Origin: Noviherbaspirillum malthae
Lineage (GTDB): Bacteria > Pseudomonadota > Gammaproteobacteria > Burkholderiales > Burkholderiaceae_D
NCBI RefSeq assembly: GCF_015352985.1
Contig: NZ_JACYXF010000047.1
Coordinates: 1-39,808, forward strand
DNA: 39,808 nt
Direction of reading: 5' to 3'
Of the stretch, positions 1 to 8,056 are shown piece after piece (positions within the stretch are counted from its first letter, which is position 1; every line of letters starts with the position of its first letter). The notes beneath the pieces were generated by a model. It ran no database searches. It was not told where the DNA came from and saw only the letters and a program-made list of their open reading frames with translations. Both the position numbers and the translations under genes were made by a program.

Positions 1-90
1 ACGTACTCGCCACAAAAATCAGGTTCTTCGCTTACTTACTCACCGCCTCAATCAATTCAAATCATCAAAATCAACAGGGAAGGAAACATC

Positions 91-903
91 ATGGCCTATC
101 TGGCGCCGTCGGAATTCGTCACCAAGATGGTGGATGCGGGCGAATCGAAAATCTACATGGCAACGCGCGACACGCTGATCCGTGCCTACATGGCCGGCGC
201 CATCCTTGCGCTCGCTGCCGTATTCGCCGTCACCGTCTCGGTCCAGACCGGCCAGCCGCTGCTGGGCGCGGTGCTGTTCCCGGTGGGCTTTTGCATGCTG
301 TATCTGCTCGGCTTCGACCTGCTGACCGGCGTGTTCGTGCTCACGCCGCTGGCTTACCTCGACAAGCGCCCCGGCGTCACCATCAAGGCGATCCTGAAGA
401 ACTGGGGACTGGTCTTTCTGGGCAATTTCGCAGGGGCCTTCACCGTTGCCGTGATGATGGCTATCATCTTCACCAACGGCTTTTCGACGGAACCGAGCAA
501 GGTCGGCCATGCGATCGGCGTCATCGGCGAAAGCCGTACGCTGGGCTACGCCCAATACGGCGCCGCCGGCATGCTGACGCTGTTCATCCGCGGCATGCTG
601 TGCAACTGGATGGTGTCAACCGGCGTCGTCGGCGCGATGATCTCGACGACCGTCAGCGGCAAGGTCATCTCCATGTGGATGCCGATCATGCTGTTCTTCT
701 ACATGACCTTCGAACATTCCGTGGTCAACATGTTCCTGTTCCCGTCGGGCCTGCTGCTCGGCGGCCACTTCTCGCTGATGGATTACCTGATCTGGAACGA
801 GATCCCGACCGTGCTGGGCAACCTGGTGGGCGGCCTGGCTTTCACCGGCCTGACGCTGTACACCACGCACATCAAGACCGCGCCGAAGCGTTCGTTCAAA
901 TAA
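91..903 (+). CDS. Formate/nitrite transporter (FNT) family channel
   Basis: This 270-residue protein is a hydrophobic inner-membrane channel of the FNT family, which forms pentamers that pass formate, nitrite or related small anions. The family's central histidine is visible in FEHSVVNMF (His209), and RGMLCNWMV (about 168-175) matches the conserved FNT helix motif. About six membrane segments fit the fold. The ATG is preceded by GGAAGGAAAC at good spacing. A PP2C/kinase fusion follows on the same strand after about 130 bases, an arrangement known from nitrate-assimilation loci, so nitrite is the more likely substrate. That choice is inference from context, since no nitrate or nitrite reductase gene is visible in the window; the upstream neighbour lies outside it. 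Confidence 0.93.
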   Translation: MAYLAPSEFVTKMVDAGESKIYMATRDTLIRAYMAGAILALAAVFAVTVSVQTGQPLLGAVLFPVGFCMLYLLGFDLLTGVFVLTPLAYLDKRPGVTIKAILKNWGLVFLGNFAGAFTVAVMMAIIFTNGFSTEPSKVGHAIGVIGESRTLGYAQYGAAGMLTLFIRGMLCNWMVSTGVVGAMISTTVSGKVISMWMPIMLFFYMTFEHSVVNMFLFPSGLLLGGHFSLMDYLIWNEIPTVLGNLVGGLAFTGLTLYTTHIKTAPKRSFK

Positions 904-1035
904 TCGGCGCTGAACCTTCCGCTGAACCTGTCGTTGCATCACACCGCGCGGCAGGACGGCAACGAGCTGGAAGAGCCTCAGTCAGAGCCTCAGTTTCGTA
1001 CGGGATTGGGGCTTTTTCATACATTCCTGAGAAAC

Positions 1036-2760
1036 ATGACCGACCAGTTGAAGATCTCCATCGGACAGCACACCGACAAGGGGACCAAGCCGAGCAACCA
1101 GGATTTTCATGGCGCCTGCCTGCCCAGGGAACCGCAGCTGGGCATGAAGGGCTTTGTCATTGCGCTGGCCGACGGCATCAGCAGCAGCGATGTCAGCCAT
1201 ATCGCCAGCCAGTCCGCAGTCACCAGCGTGCTGGAAGACTATTACTGCACCTCCGAAGCCTGGTCGGTCAAGACTTCGATAGAACGCGTGCTGGTGGCCA
1301 CCAATTCCTGGCTGCATGCGCAGACCCAGCAGAGCCAGTATCGCTTCGACAAGGATCGAGGTTACGTGTGCACGCTGAGCGCGATGGTCATCAAGTCGAA
1401 TACCGCGCATCTGTTCCATGTCGGCGATGCACGGATCTATCAGGTCCATGGCAGCGCGCTTGAGCAGCTGACCAACGATCACCGGGTATGGGTGTCGTCG
1501 GAAACGAGCTATCTCGGCCGGGCGCTCGGCATCGACGCGCATGTCGACATCGATTACCGTGCGCTGGAAGTCGTGCAGGGCGACATGTTCATGCTGGCCA
1601 CCGACGGCGTCTACGAACATGTGGATGCGGCCTTCATGACGGCGGAAATCGAACTCGCCGGCAATGATCTGGACGGCGCGGCACGGCGCATCGTCGAAGA
1701 GGCCTGCCGACGCGGCAGCGACGACAACCTCACGCTGCAGATCGTGCGTGTCGATGCTTTGCCCAGTCCGGAGGCGAACGAGATCTACCGGCGGCTGACG
1801 GATCTGCCGTTCCCGCCGCTGCTGGAAGCGAGAGCCGTTTTTGACGGTTACCGCATCATCCGGGAAGTGCATGCAAGCAGCCGCAGCCATGTTTATCTGG
1901 CCATCGACGAGGAAACACAGGCCCAGGTCATCCTGAAAACGCCGTCGATCGACCTGCGCGATGATCCCGCCTATCTGGAACGCTTCCTGATGGAAGAGTG
2001 GGTAGCCCGCCGGATCAACAGCGGCCACGTATTGAAGCCCTGTGCACAGACACGCAAGCGCAACTATCTCTATGTGGTGACCGAGTACATCGACGGGCAG
2101 ACCCTGTCGCAATGGATGACCGACCACCCCGATCCGGCGCTGGAAACAGTGCGCGCGATCGCAGACCAGATTGCCAAAGGTTTGCGCGCTTTCCACCGGC
2201 TTGAGATGGTGCATCAAGATCTGCGGCCGGAAAACATCATGATTGACCGAACCGGCACCGTGAAGATCATCGATTTCGGCGCTACCCGCGTGGCCGGCTT
2301 GGTGGAAATCGCTTCTCCGCTCGAGCATCACCGCATGCTCGGCACCGCGCAGTATTCAGCGCCGGAATATTTCATCGGCGAGAGCGGTTCTGCGCGTTCG
2401 GATATTTTTTCGCTTGGCGTGATCGCTTACCAGATGTTGAGCGGAAGGCTGCCTTACGGCGCCGAAGTGGCAAAGCGCAAGTCCAGAGCTGCGCAACGCA
2501 GCCTGACTTACCTTCCCGTGGCGCAGATCAGAAGCGACATTCCTGCATGGATTGACGAGGCGATCCGCAAGGCGGTGCATCCAGACCCATTCCGCCGTCA
2601 CGAAGATGTGCCGGAATTCATCTTCGACCTGCATCATCCGAACCAGTCTTTTCTGAGCAGGTCGAGGCCGCCGCTGATCGAACGTCATCCCGTGATGTTC
2701 TGGAAGGGACTATCGTTCGTGCTGATGATCGTGGTTCTGGTCCTGCTGAGCACGAAATAA
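1036..2760 (+). CDS. Bifunctional PP2C phosphatase / Ser-Thr protein kinase, C-terminal membrane anchor
   Basis: This 574-residue fusion has an N-terminal PP2C-type phosphatase (about 1-240) and a C-terminal eukaryotic-like protein kinase (about 268-530). PP2C metal-site motifs are ADG (45-47), GDAR (130-133), ATDG (188-191) and SDDN (228-231). Kinase motifs are the ATP lysine in VILK (301), the catalytic HQDLRPEN (393-400), DFG (413-415) and APE (442-444). The glycine-rich loop is degenerate, with VHASSRSHV where GxGxxG is expected. One hydrophobic helix close to the C-terminus (about 552-570) suggests a tail-anchored protein facing the cytoplasm. An in-frame ATG at 934 exists, but the PP2C fold begins right after 1036 and the extra residues look uncoded. 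It probably acts with the upstream FNT channel, perhaps in nitrate/nitrite regulation; that role is inferred. Confidence 0.92.
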   Translation: MTDQLKISIGQHTDKGTKPSNQDFHGACLPREPQLGMKGFVIALADGISSSDVSHIASQSAVTSVLEDYYCTSEAWSVKTSIERVLVATNSWLHAQTQQSQYRFDKDRGYVCTLSAMVIKSNTAHLFHVGDARIYQVHGSALEQLTNDHRVWVSSETSYLGRALGIDAHVDIDYRALEVVQGDMFMLATDGVYEHVDAAFMTAEIELAGNDLDGAARRIVEEACRRGSDDNLTLQIVRVDALPSPEANEIYRRLTDLPFPPLLEARAVFDGYRIIREVHASSRSHVYLAIDEETQAQVILKTPSIDLRDDPAYLERFLMEEWVARRINSGHVLKPCAQTRKRNYLYVVTEYIDGQTLSQWMTDHPDPALETVRAIADQIAKGLRAFHRLEMVHQDLRPENIMIDRTGTVKIIDFGATRVAGLVEIASPLEHHRMLGTAQYSAPEYFIGESGSARSDIFSLGVIAYQMLSGRLPYGAEVAKRKSRAAQRSLTYLPVAQIRSDIPAWIDEAIRKAVHPDPFRRHEDVPEFIFDLHHPNQSFLSRSRPPLIERHPVMFWKGLSFVLMIVVLVLLSTK

Positions 2761-2785
2761 ATTGCTCTGGCTACCCACGGCCGGG

Positions 2786-3391
2786 TCACGCGGTTTTCTT
2801 CTGCGCCTCCGTAATCGTCCAGTAATAGATGGTGCTGCCTTCGACGACTTCGGTCTTTTCCGGCGGCCAGTCATCGCCCATGTCGAAGGCATGCGACACC
2901 ACGCGGGTCCCGGGTTTCAACTGTTTCCATAACTGCGGGCGCAGCTTGCGGTTGACGCTGTTGAGCAGATACAGGGTGACCACTGTCGCTTCCGACAGAT
3001 CGGTGGCGAACAAATCTCCAACCGTGAATTCCGTCTTGTCGCTGACACCTGCTTTCCTGGCATTGGCCTTGGCTTCCTTGATGCGCTGTGGATCGAGATC
3101 GATACCGATTCCGCGTGCGCCGTATTTCCTTGCCGCAGTCACGACCAGGCGTCCGTCGCCGCACCCGAGGTCGTACAGCAGATCGTTCTTGCCGACGCGG
3201 GCCATCTGCAGCATGCGGTCGACGACATTCTGCGGTGTGGGCACGTAGGGTACGTCGAGCTGCCGCGCCGGATTGTTGCCTTGTGCGAATGCCGGCACGC
3301 CGGTGACGCAGGAAGCGATGGCCAGCGCGCATCCTTTCAGGGCCGTTCTGCGGGAAGCAAGGCAGGGTACATGGTGATCGGTGGCTTGCAT
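2786..3391 (-). CDS. Exported class I SAM-dependent methyltransferase-like protein
   Basis: This 201-residue protein carries a class I SAM-binding motif, DLGCGDGRL (about 74-82), followed by GIDLDP at the end of the second strand. The N-terminus from the chosen ATG reads SRRTALKG followed by a hydrophobic stretch ending PAFAQ, which looks like a Tat-type export signal with AxA cleavage. A longer reading begins at a TTG at 3484, but it would put 31 unrelated residues ahead of the signal. A methyltransferase carried outside the cytoplasm is odd because SAM is cytosolic; such proteins are nevertheless common in Burkholderiales genomes. The substrate is unknown. It is convergent with the kinase/phosphatase gene, with only 25 bases between their stops. 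Confidence 0.85.
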   Translation of the reverse strand: MQATDHHVPCLASRRTALKGCALAIASCVTGVPAFAQGNNPARQLDVPYVPTPQNVVDRMLQMARVGKNDLLYDLGCGDGRLVVTAARKYGARGIGIDLDPQRIKEAKANARKAGVSDKTEFTVGDLFATDLSEATVVTLYLLNSVNRKLRPQLWKQLKPGTRVVSHAFDMGDDWPPEKTEVVEGSTIYYWTITEAQKKTA

Positions 3392-3955
3392 GCGAAGTCC
3401 TTCATTGCTGGAGTGTTGTATGTAAATACAGAAGCATCTGATGAACGGTCGGGGAACGCACATCATAGAACGTCCTTGCCTCAATATTCATGCAGGTCCC
3501 TGCAAGCCCATATGTCTTTGTGATTCCTCAATCATTAAAAATTAACTGCGGACAATAACGGCCATGCAAGAAGACATTAAGAACAGGTTCAAATCCAATA
3601 TCTATCTCAAAGGAAAGTTATTGGAAAATACATGCGAAGACAGTTTTCCTTTCCCGCAGGAGGGAGAAGGCCGTGGCGAAGGCGGTCGCACTAATCACCA
3701 ACTGAAGCAAGTCGCGAACGTCAGAACAGGTCGTTAAGAATTAATAATTGAAAAAGACCTTTGCACAAGCTTTTGTATCAGCACAACACCCTAGAAAAAT
3801 TCTCGATAGCAAACCTTTACTGTTTGCCTGCCGCAACAAAAAGTGCCGCTAATATCCGCCTACTCCTTGCACATGCAACCGATATGCATGGCCAGGATTA
3901 GGCCGCTGCGCCTCTATTCAGGACGGTGCAGCGGCTGATTGGATTCGTGGTTTTG
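3392..3955. other. AT-rich intergenic region without a convincing gene
   Basis: This stretch lies between the divergent methyltransferase and BcsR/P-like genes and is clearly poorer in GC than its surroundings. A 57-codon open frame at 3564-3737 (+) lacks a clear Shine-Dalgarno site and runs through a low-complexity GEGRGEGG stretch, so it is not called as a gene. The region presumably holds promoters for both flanking genes, but no hexamer pair stands out. Confidence 0.5.
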
Positions 3956-4021
3956 CACCCTGTCGAGCGTATCAGGCCGACAGCCGCTTGGCGGGCCGGG
4001 ATACCGGACAGGGTGTTTTTT
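3956..4021 (+). terminator. Nested hairpin followed by T6 (attenuator or intrinsic terminator)
   Basis: A perfect 9-bp outer stem (CACCCTGTC at 3956-3964, GACAGGGTG at 4007-4015) encloses a second stem (GTATC 3969-3973, GATAC 4000-4004) and an inner GGC/GCC plus CCGC-ttg-GCGG hairpin. TTTTTT follows directly at 4016-4021. This is the shape of an intrinsic terminator, but it lies 33 bases upstream of the ATG at 4055, so it would act in that gene's leader or end a small RNA transcribed from the AT-rich region upstream. I recognise no known riboswitch consensus. Confidence 0.6.
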
Positions 4022-4054
4022 GTGCCGAGCCGGCACGCTCGAGGTGGTGGTTTC

Positions 4055-4342
4055 ATGAAAGTTTCGCCCGCATCCGATATTGTCGGAATCGCTTCTTCCT
4101 TCGGCATCTCCGCACATCAGTACAAGGAGATCAAGCGCGATGAGGACGCCTACGAGATCGCGCAGCGCTGGCCGATGCTTGCGGAGCTGCATGGATTTGC
4201 GCCGCAGGTCACCGAGGAGGATGCATCGGCTGGCTCGGCTCCAGTCCAGGAAAAGAGCGGGCTCAAGGTTGTCGGCGCTGCCGGCCAGAAAGCGGAAGAC
4301 CCGTATCAGCCTCCTGCGGAACAGGCACAGATCGCGGCCTGA
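4055..4342 (+). CDS. Small BcsR/BcsP-like protein
   Basis: This 95-residue protein has an N-terminal half, with DIVGIASSFGIS followed by YKEI and QRWPMLAEL, that resembles the small cellulose-biosynthesis accessory proteins BcsR/BcsP. Those end a short helical domain with the pattern RWPLLAEF. The C-terminal half is Ala/Glu/Gln-rich and probably disordered. The ATG is preceded by GAGGTGG; an upstream in-frame ATG at 3926 would make the nested hairpin part of the coding sequence and is less likely. No cellulose synthase gene is in the window, so the gene is either an orphan or acts with a bcs cluster elsewhere. The family match is by eye and rests on about 45 residues. Confidence 0.55.
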   Translation: MKVSPASDIVGIASSFGISAHQYKEIKRDEDAYEIAQRWPMLAELHGFAPQVTEEDASAGSAPVQEKSGLKVVGAAGQKAEDPYQPPAEQAQIAA

Positions 4343-4432
4343 GAGGTCCACCCGATTTGAAAGCATGGCACGCCTGCGCATGCCATGCCGTATTCACATC
4401 AAGTCAAGTTTCCTGCGGCATGGCCCGCCAGG

Positions 4433-5641
4433 TTACTTCCATAGCGCGCACTTGCTCTGCGCCTTCGTGGTAAAGGCCTGTTCTCCCGGTATGGTCTGCA
4501 CCACCTTGTAGTAATCCCAGGGATACTTGGATTCCGACGGATCCTTCACCTGCATCAGGTACATGTCGTGCACCATGCGGCCGTCCGCCCTGATCTCGCC
4601 GTTCTTTGCGAAGAAATCGTTGACCTTGGTCTTCTTCATCTGGGCCATGACCTTGTCGGGGTCATCGGTGCCGGCTGCCTTCACCGCATTCAGGTAGTGC
4701 ATCGTGGCGGAGTAATCCGCGGCCTGGATCATGGAGGGCATTTTCTTCATGACGCCGAAGAAGCGCCGCGCCCACTGGCGCGACTCTTCGCTCTGGTCCC
4801 AGTACCAGCCGTCGGTCAGGTACATGCCCTTGGTCATGTTCAGGCCCAGCGCATGAACGTCGTTGATGAACATGAGCAGGCCGGCCAGCTTCATGCTCTT
4901 GGTGATGCCGAATTCATTGGCCGCCTTGATTGAATTGATGGTATCGCCGCCGGCATTGGCCAGGCCGAGGATCTGCGCCTTCGATGTCTGCGCCTGCAGC
5001 AGGAAGGACGAGAAGTCGGAGGCAGAAAGCGGATGCTTGACGCTGCCGACGATAGTGCCGCCGGCGGCCTTCACGACTTCCGCCGTGTCTCTTTCGAGCG
5101 AGGCGCCGAACGCGTAATCGGCGGTGAGGAAGAACCAGTTCTTGCCGCCTTGCTTGACGATGGCCGAGCCGGTGCCGTTCGCCAGCGCCACGGTATCGTA
5201 GGCGTAGTGGACGGTGTAGGGCGTGCAGTCTTCGTTGGTGAGGCGGGCGGTTGCGCCGCCGATGTTGATGTAGGGGCGTTTTTTCTCCGCGGCGGTCTTG
5301 GCCATCGCGAGGCCGGCGCCCGAGTTCGAGCCCCCGAGCAGCATGTCCACGCCTTGCTGGTCGAACCATTCGCGCGCCTTTGAGGCAGCGATGTCTGCCT
5401 TGTTCTGGTGGTCGGCGGAAACGAACTCGATCGGTTTGCCGAGAACCTTGCCGCCGAAATCGGCGATTGCCATCTTGACGGCTTCGGCACCGCCGGCACC
5501 GTCGATGTCGGCGTACAGGCCGGACATGTCGGTAATGAGTCCGATGCGGACGACATCGCCGGATAGTTGGGCGTGGGCGGGCAGGGCGGTCCACATGGCG
5601 ATGGCGGCCCCGACCGCCGCCGCGGCTGTTTTCTTCATCAT
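4433..5641 (-). CDS. ABC transporter substrate-binding protein, branched-chain amino acid type
   Basis: This 402-residue periplasmic binding protein belongs to the LIV-type (type 1 periplasmic binding fold) family. A signal peptide (MMKKTAAAAVGAAIAMW..., ending LPAHAQ) precedes the typical opening VVRIGLITDMSGLYADIDG. The N-lobe segment GVDMLLGGSNSGAGLA and later FFLTADYAFG are typical of the fold. The start with AGGAGAGAGAC upstream was preferred over an upstream in-frame ATG at 5758 that would bury the signal peptide. No permease or ATPase gene lies next to it; solitary binding proteins of this kind are common in Burkholderiales. The ligand (amino acid, amide or aromatic acid) cannot be read from the sequence. 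Confidence 0.9.
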   Translation of the reverse strand: MMKKTAAAAVGAAIAMWTALPAHAQLSGDVVRIGLITDMSGLYADIDGAGGAEAVKMAIADFGGKVLGKPIEFVSADHQNKADIAASKAREWFDQQGVDMLLGGSNSGAGLAMAKTAAEKKRPYINIGGATARLTNEDCTPYTVHYAYDTVALANGTGSAIVKQGGKNWFFLTADYAFGASLERDTAEVVKAAGGTIVGSVKHPLSASDFSSFLLQAQTSKAQILGLANAGGDTINSIKAANEFGITKSMKLAGLLMFINDVHALGLNMTKGMYLTDGWYWDQSEESRQWARRFFGVMKKMPSMIQAADYSATMHYLNAVKAAGTDDPDKVMAQMKKTKVNDFFAKNGEIRADGRMVHDMYLMQVKDPSESKYPWDYYKVVQTIPGEQAFTTKAQSKCALWK

Positions 5642-5892
5642 TGTCTCTCTCCTTATGGGTATGGGTGTCTCCTGCCCGGCTGGTATCCGTTGTCTAGCTT
5701 CAGACGGAACTGCCGGCTGGGCATTGGCAGTATCGGCCGCCGCCTGCGCAGCGTGCATTGATATTTGTCATTGTTAAAACGCGTCTGCCGCGGAGAACAT
5801 CATCTGCCTACTTATACTGGGGTGGCCAGCAGCGCCGGCGGCAGACCCAGGCAGTCACAGGACAATCAACGGCGAGACGACAGGAGTGAGAC

Positions 5893-7638
5893 ATGAGGAT
5901 AGAAAAGGAAAATTCATTGTTCGCGCCAATCACGGCGGCAGTCATGGCGGCAGGTGTGCTGGCGGCATGCGGCGGCAGCGATGACGATCCGGTACCGCCG
6001 CCGGCAGCCTCCGCACAGGCGCCCATGACCTGCGCGCAGCTCAGCGGCATGACGATTCCGGCTGCGTCGATCGGCTTGCCGACCAACGGCGCGACCGTGA
6101 CTGCGGCTCAGGTCGTGCCTGCCGCCGGTACGGGGGCTGCGGCGGTGGGCGAATATTGCCGCGTTCAGGGCGACATCAACCCGATCGATCCTGCTGCGCC
6201 GAAGATCAAGTTCCAGGTGAATCTGCCTGCGAGCTGGAACAGCAAGGCAATGATGTTCGGAGGCGGCGGCTACAACGGCACCATCGCCACCGGCACCGGC
6301 AACCTTCCCGCCGGGCCGACCAATCAGCCTGTACCGCTTGGACGCGGCTACGCAACCTTCGGCAGCGACTCGGGGCACCAGGCGAACGCGACCACCAGCC
6401 GCGACGGCAGCTTCGGCGCCAACGATGAGGCGTTGCGCAATTTTTCCGGCGATGCGTTGAAAAAAACCCGCGACGCGGCGATGGCCATCATCAAGGCGCG
6501 CTACGCAACCGCTACCGTGCAGAAGACCTATTTCGCCGGCGGTTCGACCGGCGGCCGGGAAGCGCTGATTGCGGTCCAGAACTGGCCGCAGGATTTTGAC
6601 GGCGCCATCGTGCTCTACCCCGCCTGGAATGCGGCCGCCCTCGACCTGCAGTTCGGACGCATTACGCGAGAACTTGCCAAGCCGGGCGCCTATCCGAACC
6701 GCGCAGAGCGCAAGCTGATGTACGACGCCGCGATGGAAGCCTGCGATGGCCTCGACGGCGTGCGAGACGGCCTGATCAGCAACGTCAACCAGTGCAACGC
6801 CACCTTCAACCTGGCGACCGCGACGCTCAACGGTGCGCCGCTGCGCTGCCCGGACGGCGCCGATACCGGCGACACCTGCCTGTCGGATGCGCAGATCGCC
6901 GCCTTCAATGTCATCAACACGCCGCTCGCGCTCAACTATGCACTGGCCAGCGGCGAGACGAGCTATCCGGGCTTCAATACATGGGGCACCGATTTCGGCG
7001 TTCCCGGCAGCAGCCCGCTGCAGCCGACCGTGCTCACCCTGTCGCTCGGCACCGAGCAGCCGGCCAACCCGATGCCGCCGGTCACGGCGACGACCAGCCC
7101 GCCTTACGGCAGCACCTTCTGGGATCAATGGGTCAAGTATTTCGTCACGCGTGATCCGAATTTCAATTCGCTCGCCCTCGATCCGCAGAACCCGGGACCG
7201 TGGCAGGCGCGCATCGTCGAGTTGACCGGCATCCAGGATGCCAACAAGACCGATCTGTCGCCTTTCCTGAACAAGGGCGGCAAGATCCTGATGGCCCACG
7301 GCTCGCATGATGCGCTGGTGAGCACCCGCGCGACCCAGCAGTACTACGACAGGCTGCGCAACGCGATGGGTGCGGCCAGGGTGGACAGCTTCCTGCGGTA
7401 TTACGAGATCCCGGGATACGGTCATGCCGCCAGCAGCGTCTTCAATGCCGCCTGGGATTCGCTGACCACGCTGGAGAACTGGGTGGAGAAGGGTACCGCT
7501 CCCCCCAACCAGACCGTTGCGGATACGGCGGGCGTGCCGGGACGCACGCGGCCCCTGTGCGACTATCCCAGCTGGCCGAAGTATCGCGGAAGCGGGGATG
7601 TGAATGCGGCGCAGAGTTATACCTGCGCTACGCAGTAG
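5893..7638 (+). CDS. Tannase/feruloyl esterase family lipoprotein
   Basis: This 581-residue secreted hydrolase belongs to the tannase/feruloyl esterase family, which splits ester bonds of plant phenolics such as gallates and ferulates. A lipoprotein signal ends in VLAAC with the acylated Cys at 26. The nucleophile elbow GGSTGGR places the catalytic Ser at about 218; HGSHDALVS supplies Asp at about 473 and PGYGHAAS supplies His at about 511. The segment FGGGGYNGTI near 115-125 and the many Cys residues fit the lid-bearing family fold. AGGAGTGAGAC precedes the ATG. It is divergent from the binding protein at 4433-5641, so the pair could take up and degrade an aromatic ester, although that link is inferred only from position. 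Confidence 0.92.
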   Translation: MRIEKENSLFAPITAAVMAAGVLAACGGSDDDPVPPPAASAQAPMTCAQLSGMTIPAASIGLPTNGATVTAAQVVPAAGTGAAAVGEYCRVQGDINPIDPAAPKIKFQVNLPASWNSKAMMFGGGGYNGTIATGTGNLPAGPTNQPVPLGRGYATFGSDSGHQANATTSRDGSFGANDEALRNFSGDALKKTRDAAMAIIKARYATATVQKTYFAGGSTGGREALIAVQNWPQDFDGAIVLYPAWNAAALDLQFGRITRELAKPGAYPNRAERKLMYDAAMEACDGLDGVRDGLISNVNQCNATFNLATATLNGAPLRCPDGADTGDTCLSDAQIAAFNVINTPLALNYALASGETSYPGFNTWGTDFGVPGSSPLQPTVLTLSLGTEQPANPMPPVTATTSPPYGSTFWDQWVKYFVTRDPNFNSLALDPQNPGPWQARIVELTGIQDANKTDLSPFLNKGGKILMAHGSHDALVSTRATQQYYDRLRNAMGAARVDSFLRYYEIPGYGHAASSVFNAAWDSLTTLENWVEKGTAPPNQTVADTAGVPGRTRPLCDYPSWPKYRGSGDVNAAQSYTCATQ

Positions 7639-8056
7639 AGGCTGGGTGCAGGCGCTGGATTGAGGGCCGCTTGCAAGACATGCGTTGCAATCCCCTTGCT
7701 CCCCCCTTCAAGGGCGGCCGGCGAGGTGGACGTAGCAGGGGTTTCGCAACGCACTGCGTTGCGCCTGCGGAGTCGGAGTCGCTTGCAAGCGGCGAGGTGG
7801 AGGGTTGGGGAGGGGATGGGTTCGAGCAGGTCATCTAATCCCGTCCCCCCTCCCGACCTCCCGCCTCGCCGGCCGCCCTTGAAGCGAGAGGCGCATTCTT
7901 CAGCAGTATGCAGCAGCCTACCTTGCTGCTTCGAGCCGCTCCGGATTCGTACACAGAACGCATCGCACCACCTGATCTCTGCCACGGCAATCAAGACTGC
8001 GGACTGCTCATTTCCGCTAAAAGGCGGCTTTTGCCTCGCTCTCCGAACTCGCGCCT
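7639..8056. other. Intergenic region occupied by a palindromic repeat element
   Basis: No gene is evident between the convergent esterase and EAL genes. The stretch is dominated by inverted repeats, described separately at 7706-7884. The remaining flank (7885-8056) shows no start with a ribosome-binding site and no clear terminator. Confidence 0.6.
7706..7884. repeat. 179-bp inverted-repeat element with nested palindromes
   Basis: The outer arms are a perfect 21-bp inverted repeat (7706-7726 and 7864-7884) containing AGGGCGGCCGGCGAGG. Inside lie a second imperfect pair of G-rich/C-rich arms (about 7794-7820 and 7840-7867) and two short perfect palindromes, GCAACGCAcTGCGTTGC (7746-7762) and CGCTTGCAAGCG (7780-7791). 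It lies between two convergent genes. This looks like a non-coding dispersed element of the REP/MITE type; copy number elsewhere cannot be seen. Confidence 0.75.

Noticed and set aside
982..2331. 449-codon frame opposite the kinase/phosphatase
   Set aside because: Antisense shadow in high-GC DNA with no recognisable domain.
3564..3737. 57-codon open frame in the AT-rich gap
   Set aside because: No Shine-Dalgarno site; part of the frame is a low-complexity GEGRGEGG stretch typical of intergenic repeats.
5914..7425. 503-codon frame opposite the tannase gene
   Set aside because: Arg/Gly/Ala-rich shadow of a high-GC gene; no domain, and the + strand frame has clear catalytic motifs.
7706..7884. 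CRISPR-like repeat array
   Set aside because: The repeats are inverted and not regularly spaced, and no cas gene is present.
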